Positions 8,208 through 17,131 of a DNA stretch of 64,000 nt are shown piece by piece. This DNA is from Thalassomonas actiniarum (GTDB lineage Bacteria; Pseudomonadota; Gammaproteobacteria; Enterobacterales; Alteromonadaceae). The notes under the pieces are model-generated. The model had not been told where the DNA came from, searched no databases, and saw only the letters and a list, made by a program, of their open reading frames with translations. The first letter of the stretch is position 1, and each line of letters starts with the position of its first letter. The DNA lies in NCBI RefSeq assembly GCF_000948975.2, contig NZ_CP059735.1, forward strand, positions 372,001-436,000. Reading direction: 5' to 3'. The translations under genes and the position numbers were made by a program.

Positions 8208-9572
8208 ATGAAACTTTACGCGGAAAAAGTCCTGCTGGCAGACGGCTGGGCACAGGATAAAACTTTAGTTATAGAAAACGGTATTATCAGCAGCATCGAA
8301 TCCGGTTGTCTTGAAGGGGCAGAACGCGCTGCAGGACCTGTGATCCCGGGCATGGTCAACTGCCATTCCCATGCGTTCCAGCGCGCCTTTGCCGGTTTCA
8401 GCGAGCAGGGCAGCGAAGGCAAAGACAGCTTCTGGACCTGGCGCAACATCATGTATAAATTCCTCGGTCAGCTGACGGCGGAAAATGCCGAAGTGATCGC
8501 CAGCCAGCTTTATATCGAAATGCTGAAAATGGGTTATACCCGGGTGGCGGAATTTCATTACCTGCATCATGACATCGACGGCGAAAATTATCCCGAGCTG
8601 GCACAGATGGCCAAGGCCATTTTTAATTCGGCGCAAACATCCGGTATCGGCCTGACCATGTTGCCGGTATTGTATTGCTTCAGCGGATTTGGCCCGCTGG
8701 CGCCGAACGAAGGGCAAAAACGTTTTATCAATTCTGTCGACCAGTTTAATCGGTTGGTAAGTGATTGCTTCGGTTTAAGTGCGCAGTATGACAATGCTAA
8801 TGTCGGCATTGCTCCTCATTCCCTGCGTGCGGTAGATAAAGAGGCGCTGCAGCAGGCGGTGGCCCATGTGCGCAGTCTGGATAACAAAGCGCCGGTACAT
8901 ATCCATATCGCCGAGCAGCAAAAAGAAGTGAACGACTGCCTGGCCCATTACGGTCAGCGGCCGGTACAGTGGTTGCTCGATAATATGGAGCTGGATCAGC
9001 ACTGGTGTTTGATCCACGCCACCCATATTGACGAACAGGAACGCAAGGGTATTATCAACAGCAAGGCGATTGCCGGTATTTGTCCTACCACGGAAGCCAA
9101 CCTGGGTGACGGTATTTTCCCGACCACGGAATTTTTGGCGGAGCAGGGCACTTTTGCCATCGGCTCAGACAGCCATATCTCGGTTAACCCTATTGAAGAG
9201 TTACGCTGGCTTGAATATGCCCAGCGGTTAATCAAGCAGCAAAGGGCGATTCTGGCGGATGAGCAGCAGCCTTCTACCGGCTTGAATTTATGGCAGCGGG
9301 CGGCAAAAGGCGGTGCCCAGAGCACCAACAGCAATACCGGTGAACTGGCGCTGGGCAAGCAGGCAGATTTATTGGTATTAGACCCACAAGATACTCGACT
9401 TTTTGCCAATTCGGCGCACAATATCCTTGATAGCCTGGTTTTTGCCAGCCAGAAAAATCCTGTCAGGGACGTGATGGTAAACGGCCAGTGGCGGGTGCAA
9501 AACCGACAGCATGAACATGAGCAAGCCTCAGCTGATGCCTTTGCCGGTTTGCTGGCAAACCTGTCTGGTTAA
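8208..9572 (+). CDS. hutF: Formimidoylglutamate deiminase
   Basis: A 454-residue amidohydrolase-superfamily enzyme converting N-formimino-L-glutamate to N-formyl-L-glutamate and ammonia, the step before HutG. Visible signatures are NCHSHAFQRAFAG (Zn ligands H53 and H55), the HIHIAEQ segment, LIHATHID, and GSDSHI near residue 323, which carry the remaining metal and catalytic residues of a mononuclear TIM-barrel deaminase. Length matches HutF. GGAG about 10 nt before the ATG serves as RBS. hutH, hutU and hutI are not in the window, so the upper pathway must be elsewhere. A hairpin with a T-tract follows the stop. Confidence 0.92.
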   Translation: MKLYAEKVLLADGWAQDKTLVIENGIISSIESGCLEGAERAAGPVIPGMVNCHSHAFQRAFAGFSEQGSEGKDSFWTWRNIMYKFLGQLTAENAEVIASQLYIEMLKMGYTRVAEFHYLHHDIDGENYPELAQMAKAIFNSAQTSGIGLTMLPVLYCFSGFGPLAPNEGQKRFINSVDQFNRLVSDCFGLSAQYDNANVGIAPHSLRAVDKEALQQAVAHVRSLDNKAPVHIHIAEQQKEVNDCLAHYGQRPVQWLLDNMELDQHWCLIHATHIDEQERKGIINSKAIAGICPTTEANLGDGIFPTTEFLAEQGTFAIGSDSHISVNPIEELRWLEYAQRLIKQQRAILADEQQPSTGLNLWQRAAKGGAQSTNSNTGELALGKQADLLVLDPQDTRLFANSAHNILDSLVFASQKNPVRDVMVNGQWRVQNRQHEHEQASADAFAGLLANLSG

Positions 9573-9612
9573 CATAACCGGAGGTTTATTGGCTGAAGGA
9601 TTACACCGGGCA

Positions 9613-9642
9613 GCAGGTAGGGAAACGGCACCTGCATTTTTT
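9613..9642 (+). terminator. Rho-independent terminator after hutF
   Basis: A 6-bp stem (9613-9618 with 9630-9635) followed by A and six T residues. This separates hutGF from the formate dehydrogenase operon, which therefore probably has its own promoter in the short gap before 9686. Confidence 0.55.
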
Positions 9643-9685
9643 GGATAAAAAGTAGACGGTACAAAGTAGCGGGCGGTAGAGAGTG

Positions 9686-10198
9686 ATGACGAAATTAAGT
9701 GAACAGCAATATCAGGTGGTGGCCAGGTCCGTCTCTGACAAAAAAGCCTTGCCGGGAGCGCTGCTGCCGATATTACATGATATCCAGGATCAGCTGGGTT
9801 ATATCCCCAAAGCGGCGATCGATATTATCGCCGCCGGTTTAAACCAGACCGCCGCCGAGATTTACGGCGTGATCAGTTTTTATCATCATTTCCGCCTGGA
9901 TAAACCCGGCAACCACCTGGTGGAAATCTGCCGGGCGGAGGCTTGCCAGGCCATGGGCTCTGAGGCCCTGGAGCAGGAAATTAAAAGCAAACTAGGCATA
10001 GACTATCACCAGACCACTAAAGATAATAACGTCAGCTTAGAGCCGGTTTATTGCCTGGGTAATTGCGCCTGCGGTCCTTCGGTTAAAGTCGGTGAACGTG
10101 TTTATGGCCGCATGAGCGGCGAAAAGTTCAGCCAGCTGATGGATAAACTGTCTACCTATGTGGTGGAGCTTGGACAGGGAGAAAACCATGTCCGTTAA
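9686..10198 (+). CDS. fdsG: NAD-dependent formate dehydrogenase gamma subunit, [2Fe-2S] NuoE-like
   Basis: A 170-residue NuoE-like thioredoxin-fold subunit. The four cluster ligands are CRAEAC (two Cys spaced x4) near residues 82-87 and CLGNC near 123-127, the NuoE pattern for one [2Fe-2S] cluster. The N-terminal helical part (ALLPILHDIQDQLGYIP, YGVISFYHHF) is typical of NuoE and FdsG. It passes electrons between the beta-subunit FMN and the rest of the complex. A GTG at 9683 is immediately followed by the ATG at 9686 used here. The end overlaps fdsB by 11 nt. First gene of a canonical fdsGBA-fdhD-fdsD operon. Confidence 0.92.
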   Translation: MTKLSEQQYQVVARSVSDKKALPGALLPILHDIQDQLGYIPKAAIDIIAAGLNQTAAEIYGVISFYHHFRLDKPGNHLVEICRAEACQAMGSEALEQEIKSKLGIDYHQTTKDNNVSLEPVYCLGNCACGPSVKVGERVYGRMSGEKFSQLMDKLSTYVVELGQGENHVR

Positions 10199-11786
10199 AA
10201 TTTATATTCCCTGCGATACCACAGCCCTGGCCATGGGCGCAGATGAAGTTGCTAAAACAGTGGAATTTCAAAGCCGGGAAGCCGGGCTGTCGGTGGACAT
10301 TATCCGTAACGGCTCCCGCGGTTTGTTTTATCTTGAGCCGTTAGTCGAAGTGGAAACTGCCCGGGGGCGTATTGCTTTTGGCCCGGTAGAAACTGAAGAT
10401 GTTCCCGGTCTCGTTCAGGCCCTGGTAGCACATGGCGACCCTTCTGAAGACAAAGCGTTTGCAGGCAACCATCCTTTATATCTGGGGCTAACGGAAGAAA
10501 TTCCTTATCTGGCCAAACAGCAAAGACTGACCTTTGCCCGTGCCGGGATTATTGACCCTGTAAGTCTTGAAGATTATCAGGCACATGGCGGTTTTGAAGG
10601 TCTCAGCAGGGCTTTGGCGTTAATCGGCTCAAACGGCCCGCAAGGCATTGTCGATGAAGTTAAAACCTCTGGCTTACGTGGCCGGGGCGGCGCGGCTTTC
10701 CCCACGGGAATAAAATGGCAAACGGTGCTCGATACCCCAGCTGAGCAAAAATATATCGTTTGTAACGCCGATGAAGGTGATTCCGGCACTTTTGCCGATC
10801 GTCTGCTGATGGAAGCGGATCCCTTTACCCTGATTGAAGGTATGATCATCGCCGGCTTGGCGGTGGGGGCAAATCAGGGTTATATCTACCTGCGCTCTGA
10901 ATACCCGCAGGCAGATAAGATACTTAACCAGGCAATAAAAACCGCCTATGCCCGGGGATATTTAGGTGAAAACATTCAAAGCAGCGGCCAGCATTTTGAT
11001 TTAGAAGTCAGGCTTGGGGCTGGTGCCTATATTTGCGGTGAGGAAACCTCCCTGCTGGAAAGCCTGGAAGGTAAACGGGGTCTGGTACGCGCCAAACCGC
11101 CGTTGCCGGCGATAGAAGGTTTATTCGGTTTACCCACCATAGTCAACAATGTCATTTCCCTGGCATCCATTCCGGTGATCCTTGCCAAAGGCGGGGAGTA
11201 TTACCGGGATTATGGCATGGGACGCTCCCGCGGTACCTTGCCGGTGCAGTTAGCCGGTAATATCAAACAAGGTGGTCTGGTGGAACTGGCTTTTGGTGAA
11301 ACCTTGCATAACCTGGTGTTTGAATTTGGCGGCGGTACCTTTAGCGGTAAACCGGCCAAGGCAATCCAGGTGGGTGGTCCTTTGGGGGCTTATCTGCCAG
11401 AAGAACAATGGCACACGCCCCTCGATTACGAAGCCTTTGCCGCTAATAATGCGGTACTGGGTCATGGCGGCGTGGTGGTATTTGATACCAGTGTCGATAT
11501 GGCTAAGCAGGCGCGTTTTGCCATGGAGTTTTGCAAAATCGAATCCTGCGGTAAATGTACGCCGTGCCGTATCGGCGCGGTACGTGGGGTGGAAGTGATC
11601 GATAAGATCATCGGTGACGATCACCGGGAGCAAAACCTGGAACTGCTAACCGATTTATGCGACACCATGGAGCTGGGATCCTTATGCGCCATGGGCGGCA
11701 TGACACCGTACCCGGTACGTAGTGTTGTCGAGCACTTTTCAGGAGACCTACTGAAAACTATCGCTGGCAAAGAGCAGCAGGAGTAA
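10188..11786 (+). CDS. fdsB: NAD-dependent formate dehydrogenase beta subunit, FMN/NAD/[4Fe-4S], NuoF-like
   Basis: A 532-residue NuoF-like subunit that reduces NAD+. An N-terminal region of about 100 residues (thioredoxin-like without cluster cysteines, as in FdsB) precedes the FMN/NAD-binding part with GLRGRGGAAFPTG (about 162), CNADEGDSGTF, and GAGAYICGEETSLLESLEG. The C-terminal [4Fe-4S] site is C454, C457 and C460 in CGKCTPC plus a Cys near 500. The ATG at 10188 follows a GGGAGA site and lies inside fdsG; an ATG further upstream in the frame (10158) is less likely. The last 30 codons are partly duplicated downstream. Confidence 0.92.
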   Translation: MSVKIYIPCDTTALAMGADEVAKTVEFQSREAGLSVDIIRNGSRGLFYLEPLVEVETARGRIAFGPVETEDVPGLVQALVAHGDPSEDKAFAGNHPLYLGLTEEIPYLAKQQRLTFARAGIIDPVSLEDYQAHGGFEGLSRALALIGSNGPQGIVDEVKTSGLRGRGGAAFPTGIKWQTVLDTPAEQKYIVCNADEGDSGTFADRLLMEADPFTLIEGMIIAGLAVGANQGYIYLRSEYPQADKILNQAIKTAYARGYLGENIQSSGQHFDLEVRLGAGAYICGEETSLLESLEGKRGLVRAKPPLPAIEGLFGLPTIVNNVISLASIPVILAKGGEYYRDYGMGRSRGTLPVQLAGNIKQGGLVELAFGETLHNLVFEFGGGTFSGKPAKAIQVGGPLGAYLPEEQWHTPLDYEAFAANNAVLGHGGVVVFDTSVDMAKQARFAMEFCKIESCGKCTPCRIGAVRGVEVIDKIIGDDHREQNLELLTDLCDTMELGSLCAMGGMTPYPVRSVVEHFSGDLLKTIAGKEQQE

Positions 11787-11951
11787 GAGATATGATGTTT
11801 TATGATCCGTGCTTAGCCCAAGTTTGGGGCATGACACCCCTCTCTATATCTTCGGTACGCAGTGTGATGGAACATTTTCCTGATTACTTGATTAAAGCTG
11901 TCCCTGGCAAAGCACAGCAGGAGCAAGAGCTATGATTTCCTATTATGATCC
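11697..11951 (+). repeat. Diverged tandem duplication spanning the fdsB-fdsA junction
   Basis: Copy A (about 11697-11808) covers the last codons of fdsB, the stop and a decayed fdsA start (ATGATGTTTTATGATCC). Copy B (about 11828-11951) repeats the fdsB tail in degenerate form, including GGCATGACACC, GGTACG-AGTGT and CTGGCAAAG-CAGCAGGAG, followed by the true fdsA start. The copies differ by many substitutions and a roughly 9-nt insertion, so the event is not recent. Confidence 0.85.
11792..11935 (+). CDS. 47-residue ORF born from the fdsB/fdsA duplication
   Basis: An open frame starting MMFYDP (a copy of the FdsA start, which reads MISYYDP) that runs into a degenerate copy of the FdsB C-terminus (GMTP, then SVRSVMEHF, then GKAQQEQEL). 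GGAG sits upstream of its ATG and its TGA overlaps the fdsA ATG as ATGA. It may be translated and keep fdsA coupled to upstream ribosomes. As a protein it has no recognisable function and is best seen as duplication debris that has stayed open. Confidence 0.4.
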   Translation: MMFYDPCLAQVWGMTPLSISSVRSVMEHFPDYLIKAVPGKAQQEQEL

Positions 11952-14826
11952 TAAACAGCATCCTGAAGATAAAGATCTCGGCACCCCGGCAGTCCGTCTG
12001 AATCACCAGCAAAGTCTGCCCCAGGTCACGCTGGAAATCGACGGCTGCGAGGTGACGGTGGAAGAGGGCACTTCGGTGATGCGCGCCGCTGCCCTGAATA
12101 ATATCAATATTCCTAAATTATGTGCTTCCGATAACCTGGAAGCCTTTGGCTCCTGCCGCTTATGTGCGGTGGAAATTCAAGGCATGAAAGGTATGCCAGC
12201 CTCCTGCACGACCCCGGTGAGAGAGGGCATGCAGGTGACCACGCAAAATAAAAAGATTGCCAAGTTGCGCCGTAATATCATGGAGCTTTATATTTCCGAC
12301 CATCCGCTGGATTGTCTGACTTGTCCCAGCAACGGCGACTGTGAATTGCAGGATATGGCGGGTGCCGTGGGTTTAAGGGATGTGCGTTATGGTTTCAGCG
12401 GTGAAAACCACCTTGATGCCAAGGGCGATGACTCCAATCCTTATTTTCATTTTGATCCCAGTAAATGTATTGTCTGCTCCCGCTGCGTGCGCGCCTGTGA
12501 AGAAGTACAAGGCACCTTTGCCTTAACGCTTGACGGTCGCGGTTTTGATTCCAAGGTGTCTACCGGGGCGGACAATAATTTTCTTTCTTCTGATTGCGTT
12601 TCCTGCGGCGCCTGTGTCCAGGCCTGCCCGACTTCAACCCTGATGGAAAAAAGCGTGATTGAGCAGGGCCAGCCGGAGCATAGTGTGCTCACAACCTGTG
12701 CCTATTGCGGCGTCGGCTGTTCGTTTAAGGCGGAAATGAAAGGCACTGAAGTGATCCGTATGGTTCCTTATAAGGGCGGGGAAGCGAACCGGGGACATTC
12801 TTGCGTCAAGGGACGTTTTGCCTTTGGTTATGCCAATCATAAAGATCGTATTACCAGTCCGATGATCCGTGACAGCATAGATCAGCCCTGGCGGGAAGTA
12901 AGCTGGCAAGAGGCGATAACCTTTGCCGCCGATAAGCTTAAAAACATCCAGCAAAAATTTGGTCAAGACAGCATAGGCGGTATCACCTCTTCCCGCTGCA
13001 CCAATGAAGAAACCTATCTGGTACAAAAGCTTATTCGCGCAGCTTTTGGCAATAACAATACCGATACCTGCGCCCGGGTGTGTCATTCTCCCACCGGCTT
13101 TGGTTTAAAGGCTACCTTAGGGGAGTCTGCCGGTACTCAGACCTTCGATTCTGTGATGGATGCCGATGTGGTGATGGTGATCGGCGCCAACCCTACCGAT
13201 GCCCACCCGGTATTCGGCTCTTTGCTGAAAAAACGTTTGCGTCAGGGGGCGGGGCTTATTATTGCTGATCCAAGACGTATCGATCTGGGTATCAGCCCGC
13301 ATGTCAAACTCGATCACCACCTGGCGTTAAGGCCGGGTACTAACGTTGCCTTTATCAATGCCATGGCTTATGTGGTGGTTGAAGAAGGATTGGAAGATCA
13401 AAGCTTTATTGATGAACGTTGCCAGCAGGAAAATTATCAAAAATGGCGTGAGTTTATCAGCGACAGCCGCCACTCTCCGGAAAATACCGCCGCTATCACA
13501 GGTATACCGGCAGAGGAATTAAGGGCAGCGGCACGCCTGTATGCCAGGGCAAAAAATGCCGCGATTTATTACGGCCTCGGGGTAACCGAACATTCCCAGG
13601 GCTCAAGCATGGTGATGGGCATTGCCAACCTGGCGCTGCTAACCGGCAATATCGGCCGCGACGGCGTTGGTGTTAATCCGCTTAGGGGGCAAAACAATGT
13701 TCAGGGCTCTTGTGATATGGGCTCTTTCCCGCATGAATTACCGGGCTACCAGCATGTGAGTAAGGATGAACTCAGGACTAAATTCGAGCAAAACTGGGGT
13801 GTCGAAATAGACCCCGAACCCGGTTTACGTATCCCCAATATGTTTGATGCCGCCATCGACGGTAGCTTTAAAGGGCTTTACTGCCAGGGTGAAGATATTG
13901 CCCAGTCGGATCCCAATACCCAGCATGTGCAGCTGGCACTATCCTCGCTGGAATGTTTGATCGTGCAGGATATTTTCCTTAACGAAACTGCGAAATTTGC
14001 CCATGTATTTTTACCCGGGGCTTCTTTCCTGGAAAAGGACGGTACCTTCACCAATGCCGAGCGCCGCATCAACCGGGTACGTCAGGTCATGCCGCCGTTA
14101 TCCGGTAAGGCAGACTGGCAGGTGACCATGGCGCTGTCCGAGGCGCTTGGTTATCCGATGACCTATCAGCATCCGTCTGAAATCATGGATGAAATTGCCC
14201 AGTTAACCCCGACCTTTACCGGTGTCAGTTATGACAAACTGGAACAGCTGGGCAGCATCCAGTGGCCCTGTAACGAGCAGGCGCCCGGCGGTACCCCGAT
14301 AATGCACCGGGAAAGCTTCCCTATCGGCAAGGCAACCTTTGCCGTTACCGAATATGTGGCGACCGAGGAAAAAGCCAACCGTAAATTCCCGTTATTGCTG
14401 ACCACGGGGCGGATTCTCTCCCAGTATAATGTCGGCGCCCAGACCCGGCGCACAGATAACCAAATGTGGCACGACAGCGATGTGCTGGAAATACATCCCG
14501 ATGACGCCCAGGAGCGGGGGATCAACGAAGGTGACTGGCTTGGCATTAAAAGCCGCGCCGGTGATACCGTACTTAAGGCGCAAATCAGCGATCGGATGCA
14601 ACCGGGAGTGGTGTATACCACTTTCCATCATCCCGAAAGCGGCGCTAACGTGGTGACTACGGATAATTCCGACTGGGCGACCAACTGTCCCGAGTATAAG
14701 GTCACCGCGGTACAGGTGGAAAAAGTGACTTCACCGTCGAAATGGCAAGAGCGCAACAAGCAGTTTTCCAAAAGACAGCAGGCGCATTTGGTTGCGGCGA
14801 AAGCCCCGGCAGCGAAAACGAGTTAA
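11932..14826 (+). CDS. fdsA: NAD-dependent formate dehydrogenase alpha subunit, Mo/W-bisMGD catalytic subunit
   Basis: A 964-residue catalytic subunit oxidising formate to CO2. Order of domains: NuoG-like [2Fe-2S] (Cys64, 75, 78, 92), His-Cys cluster region (HPLDCLTCPSNGDC, 124-137), two ferredoxin motifs (CIVCSRCVRAC at about 179-189 and CVSCGACVQAC at about 222-232), a [4Fe-4S] site CAYCGVGC (256-263), then the molybdopterin domains. The metal ligand is Cys384 in ARVCHSP with His385 next to it, so this is a cysteine, not selenocysteine, enzyme. The C-terminal MGD-binding domain includes LLTTGRILSQYN. Length and layout match FdsA. Confidence 0.94.
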   Translation: MISYYDPKQHPEDKDLGTPAVRLNHQQSLPQVTLEIDGCEVTVEEGTSVMRAAALNNINIPKLCASDNLEAFGSCRLCAVEIQGMKGMPASCTTPVREGMQVTTQNKKIAKLRRNIMELYISDHPLDCLTCPSNGDCELQDMAGAVGLRDVRYGFSGENHLDAKGDDSNPYFHFDPSKCIVCSRCVRACEEVQGTFALTLDGRGFDSKVSTGADNNFLSSDCVSCGACVQACPTSTLMEKSVIEQGQPEHSVLTTCAYCGVGCSFKAEMKGTEVIRMVPYKGGEANRGHSCVKGRFAFGYANHKDRITSPMIRDSIDQPWREVSWQEAITFAADKLKNIQQKFGQDSIGGITSSRCTNEETYLVQKLIRAAFGNNNTDTCARVCHSPTGFGLKATLGESAGTQTFDSVMDADVVMVIGANPTDAHPVFGSLLKKRLRQGAGLIIADPRRIDLGISPHVKLDHHLALRPGTNVAFINAMAYVVVEEGLEDQSFIDERCQQENYQKWREFISDSRHSPENTAAITGIPAEELRAAARLYARAKNAAIYYGLGVTEHSQGSSMVMGIANLALLTGNIGRDGVGVNPLRGQNNVQGSCDMGSFPHELPGYQHVSKDELRTKFEQNWGVEIDPEPGLRIPNMFDAAIDGSFKGLYCQGEDIAQSDPNTQHVQLALSSLECLIVQDIFLNETAKFAHVFLPGASFLEKDGTFTNAERRINRVRQVMPPLSGKADWQVTMALSEALGYPMTYQHPSEIMDEIAQLTPTFTGVSYDKLEQLGSIQWPCNEQAPGGTPIMHRESFPIGKATFAVTEYVATEEKANRKFPLLLTTGRILSQYNVGAQTRRTDNQMWHDSDVLEIHPDDAQERGINEGDWLGIKSRAGDTVLKAQISDRMQPGVVYTTFHHPESGANVVTTDNSDWATNCPEYKVTAVQVEKVTSPSKWQERNKQFSKRQQAHLVAAKAPAAKTS

Positions 14827-14844
14827 GGCTGCGACACTGTGGTG

Positions 14845-15663
14845 ATGAATAAAACAAGTCAAGGCCAGGATAACAAGCTACCGCTACAACACGTTAACCG
14901 GGTGATTCGAGCCCGGGAAGCGGCTGATAAAACAGAAGCGGATACCGTGATCACCGAAGAAGCAGTGGCGCTGGTGTATAACGGCATCTCCCATGCGGTG
15001 ATGATGACGACACCGCAGGATTTAGTGGATTTTGCCCTCGGATTTAGTCTTTCTGAGGGCATTATCACCAAAGCGGCTGATTTACTTGATTGCGAGATTT
15101 ATCACAGGGAAAACGGCATAGAGATTTATTTAACCATCAGCTCGCGTTTTTTTACCCGGCTGAAACAGCAACGCAGAACCCTGGCGGGTACCAGCGGCTG
15201 CGGTTTATGCGGGGTGGAGTCGCTGGCGCAAGCCTTTAAACGGCCTGATGCCCTCCCCAAAGCGCCGCTGGTGGATTTTTTGTCGATAGAAAAGGCGGTG
15301 GCCGGGTTTAACGGTGAACAACATTTAAACCGGCAATCGGGCGGTGTGCACGGTGCGGCCTTTTATCATAATGACGGCGAGCTGGCGCTGCTGCGTGAAG
15401 ATGTTGGCCGTCACAATGCCCTGGATAAATTAATCGGCGGCCTGGCACAAACCGACTTAGCAGCCGGGCAGGGGGTTGTGCTGGCGTCGAGCCGTGCCAG
15501 TTATGAAATGGTGTATAAGACCATCAGCTGCGGTATTAATCACCTGGTGACATTTTCCGCCCCCACCAGTAAGGCGATAGAATTGGCCCGGGCGGGAAAT
15601 TTAAACCTGATAGGTTTTGCCCGACAGGGGCGGCAGGTGGTTTATAACAGTGCGCTCGGCTAA
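14845..15663 (+). CDS. fdhD: Formate dehydrogenase accessory sulfurtransferase FdhD (FdsC)
   Basis: A 272-residue cytosolic protein that passes sulfur from a cysteine desulfurase to the bis-MGD cofactor of formate dehydrogenase, which is needed for activity. The conserved CGLC (CxxC) motif in GTSGCGLCG lies at about residue 117-120. Other family elements are DLVDFALGFSLSEGI, QSGGVHGAAF, LREDVGRHNALDKLIG and SSRASYEMVYK. GTG codons at 14839 and 14842 precede the ATG used here; none has a strong RBS, so the start is uncertain by two codons. It sits between fdsA and fdsD as in known fds operons. Confidence 0.93.
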   Translation: MNKTSQGQDNKLPLQHVNRVIRAREAADKTEADTVITEEAVALVYNGISHAVMMTTPQDLVDFALGFSLSEGIITKAADLLDCEIYHRENGIEIYLTISSRFFTRLKQQRRTLAGTSGCGLCGVESLAQAFKRPDALPKAPLVDFLSIEKAVAGFNGEQHLNRQSGGVHGAAFYHNDGELALLREDVGRHNALDKLIGGLAQTDLAAGQGVVLASSRASYEMVYKTISCGINHLVTFSAPTSKAIELARAGNLNLIGFARQGRQVVYNSALG

Positions 15664-15715
15664 TGAAAATAAAGTTATTTCGCTTGAGTAATAGCAAAGA
15701 AGAGAAGGAAAAAAT

Positions 15716-15940
15716 ATGCCCTCGGCAAAAGTTAACAATCTGATCAAAATGATCAATCAGATCGCGGCGAATATTTGTTTTCAATCCAGCGAGCAGGAAG
15801 CAGTGACCAAGATCACCACACATTTGCAGTTGTTCTGGGCAAAATCTATGAAACAGGACATTATCGATTATTACCGGCAAGACGGTGAAGATTTGTCGGA
15901 GCTTGCCGGACAGGCAGTGGCCCGTTTAGCCGGGGAATAA
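15716..15940 (+). CDS. fdsD: Formate dehydrogenase delta subunit
   Basis: A 74-residue helical protein matching the small FdsD family: an N-terminal IKMINQIAANI, a THLQLFWAKSMKQDII segment (the HLxxFW element followed by a basic Met), and a GEDLSELAGQAVARL end. FdsD is the last gene of fdsGBACD operons and is needed for an active enzyme, though its exact role is unclear. GAAGGA lies before the ATG. 52 nt separate it from fdhD. It converges with the diguanylate cyclase gene. Confidence 0.85.
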   Translation: MPSAKVNNLIKMINQIAANICFQSSEQEAVTKITTHLQLFWAKSMKQDIIDYYRQDGEDLSELAGQAVARLAGE

Positions 15941-15964
15941 AGGTTGAACAGCTTTCCCGGTAAA

Positions 15965-17131
15965 TTATTGCTTGCTGTTATCTTCATAAAGCTCGACCCG
16001 GTTTCTACCGTTAGCTTTGGCTTGATACACTCCTAGATCGGCCCGTTTAAGTACTTGTTCAAATGATGTATCGGCGGGGGTTATAGTGCTGATACCTATG
16101 CTGCAGGTTACCGAAAGTGACTGACTTTGAAAGGAAATATTTTTTTCTTCGACGGCTGCTCTGACCCGTTCGGCTATTTTTTCTCCCTGAAGCAATGAGC
16201 TGTCAATCGCGATCAATACAAATTCTTCCCCGCCAAAGCGGGCAGCAATCTCATATTCTCTGACCTGTAAAGATAATACCCGGGCGACATCGGCCAGCAC
16301 CTTGTCACCGGCTTCATGACCTAAGGTATCATTGACCTGTTTGAAGTGATCTATGTCGAGCATGAGTACGCAAAAAGGCCGGTGATGCCGCTGGTACTGT
16401 GCCATGGCATTCTCGGAAAACTTTAACAATCCCCTGCGGTTGGGTAATTGCGTCAGCGGATCTGTGGTTGCCAGCCGGGTCAATTCAGCTTTAGCCTGCT
16501 CCAGTTGTTCATTTTTTACTTTTAATGATTCAAGTGAGGCTTTTAATGAATGATACAGCCATCCTATGCCCAGGGAAGAAGTGGCGACGGCTGCAATAAA
16601 AGAAGTCAGGTTCATCCAAACCAGGGTTTGGGCGTTTTGGCTGATGATTTTAATCATCAAGCTGTCTGTTTGCCCATAGCTATAGGCAAAAGATAACTGG
16701 GTCAGAATAATGAATGCTATCAGCCAAAGTGATGCCTTCAATGAAAAAAAGATCACGCAAACCGTGACACTTAAGCCGAAAAAAACATTGTAGGATGATA
16801 AGTTACCGAAAGTGACCATGCCTGCAAGGCTGATGAAATAAAAAATGGCTATTAGTACGATGACTTTCCAGTGGTAAGGTACAAAACTCTTTAACAGAAA
16901 AATGGTTAATAACAGGGCTGGGAAGGTGATATGCAGCAGGTAAACAGGAAGCCAGCCGGTTGTCGTTATTCTTGTCAATGAACCGATAACGGCAGGTATA
17001 AAGGCGATAAGGTAAATCCAAATGACATTATCGAGTAGCTTATGTTGAAATTCAGGAATGAATCCTGCCGGACTTTCTAATAAATGGCTATGGACTTCCT
17101 GAAAAGCTCTATTGAATGTTTTTTGGGTCAT
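15965..17131 (-). CDS. Membrane-bound diguanylate cyclase (GGDEF)
   Basis: A 388-residue inner-membrane protein: about six hydrophobic segments between residues 36 and 195, a short coiled-coil-like linker (SLKVKNEQLEQAKAEL), then a GGDEF domain from about 220 (DPLTQLPNRRGLL) with the active-site loop GGEEF at 300-304. It should make cyclic di-GMP from two GTP. The position of the inhibitory I-site holds R291-E-Y-E294 rather than RxxD, so product inhibition may be weak. The sensory input is unknown. It could influence the exopolysaccharide genes in this window, but nothing here shows a direct link. Confidence 0.88.
   Translation of the reverse strand: MTQKTFNRAFQEVHSHLLESPAGFIPEFQHKLLDNVIWIYLIAFIPAVIGSLTRITTTGWLPVYLLHITFPALLLTIFLLKSFVPYHWKVIVLIAIFYFISLAGMVTFGNLSSYNVFFGLSVTVCVIFFSLKASLWLIAFIILTQLSFAYSYGQTDSLMIKIISQNAQTLVWMNLTSFIAAVATSSLGIGWLYHSLKASLESLKVKNEQLEQAKAELTRLATTDPLTQLPNRRGLLKFSENAMAQYQRHHRPFCVLMLDIDHFKQVNDTLGHEAGDKVLADVARVLSLQVREYEIAARFGGEEFVLIAIDSSLLQGEKIAERVRAAVEEKNISFQSQSLSVTCSIGISTITPADTSFEQVLKRADLGVYQAKANGRNRVELYEDNSKQ

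Noticed and set aside
11792-11935. The 47-codon ORF as an independent functional subunit of the formate dehydrogenase
   Set aside because: It is explained by duplication of adjacent gene ends; known fds operons need only the other five genes.
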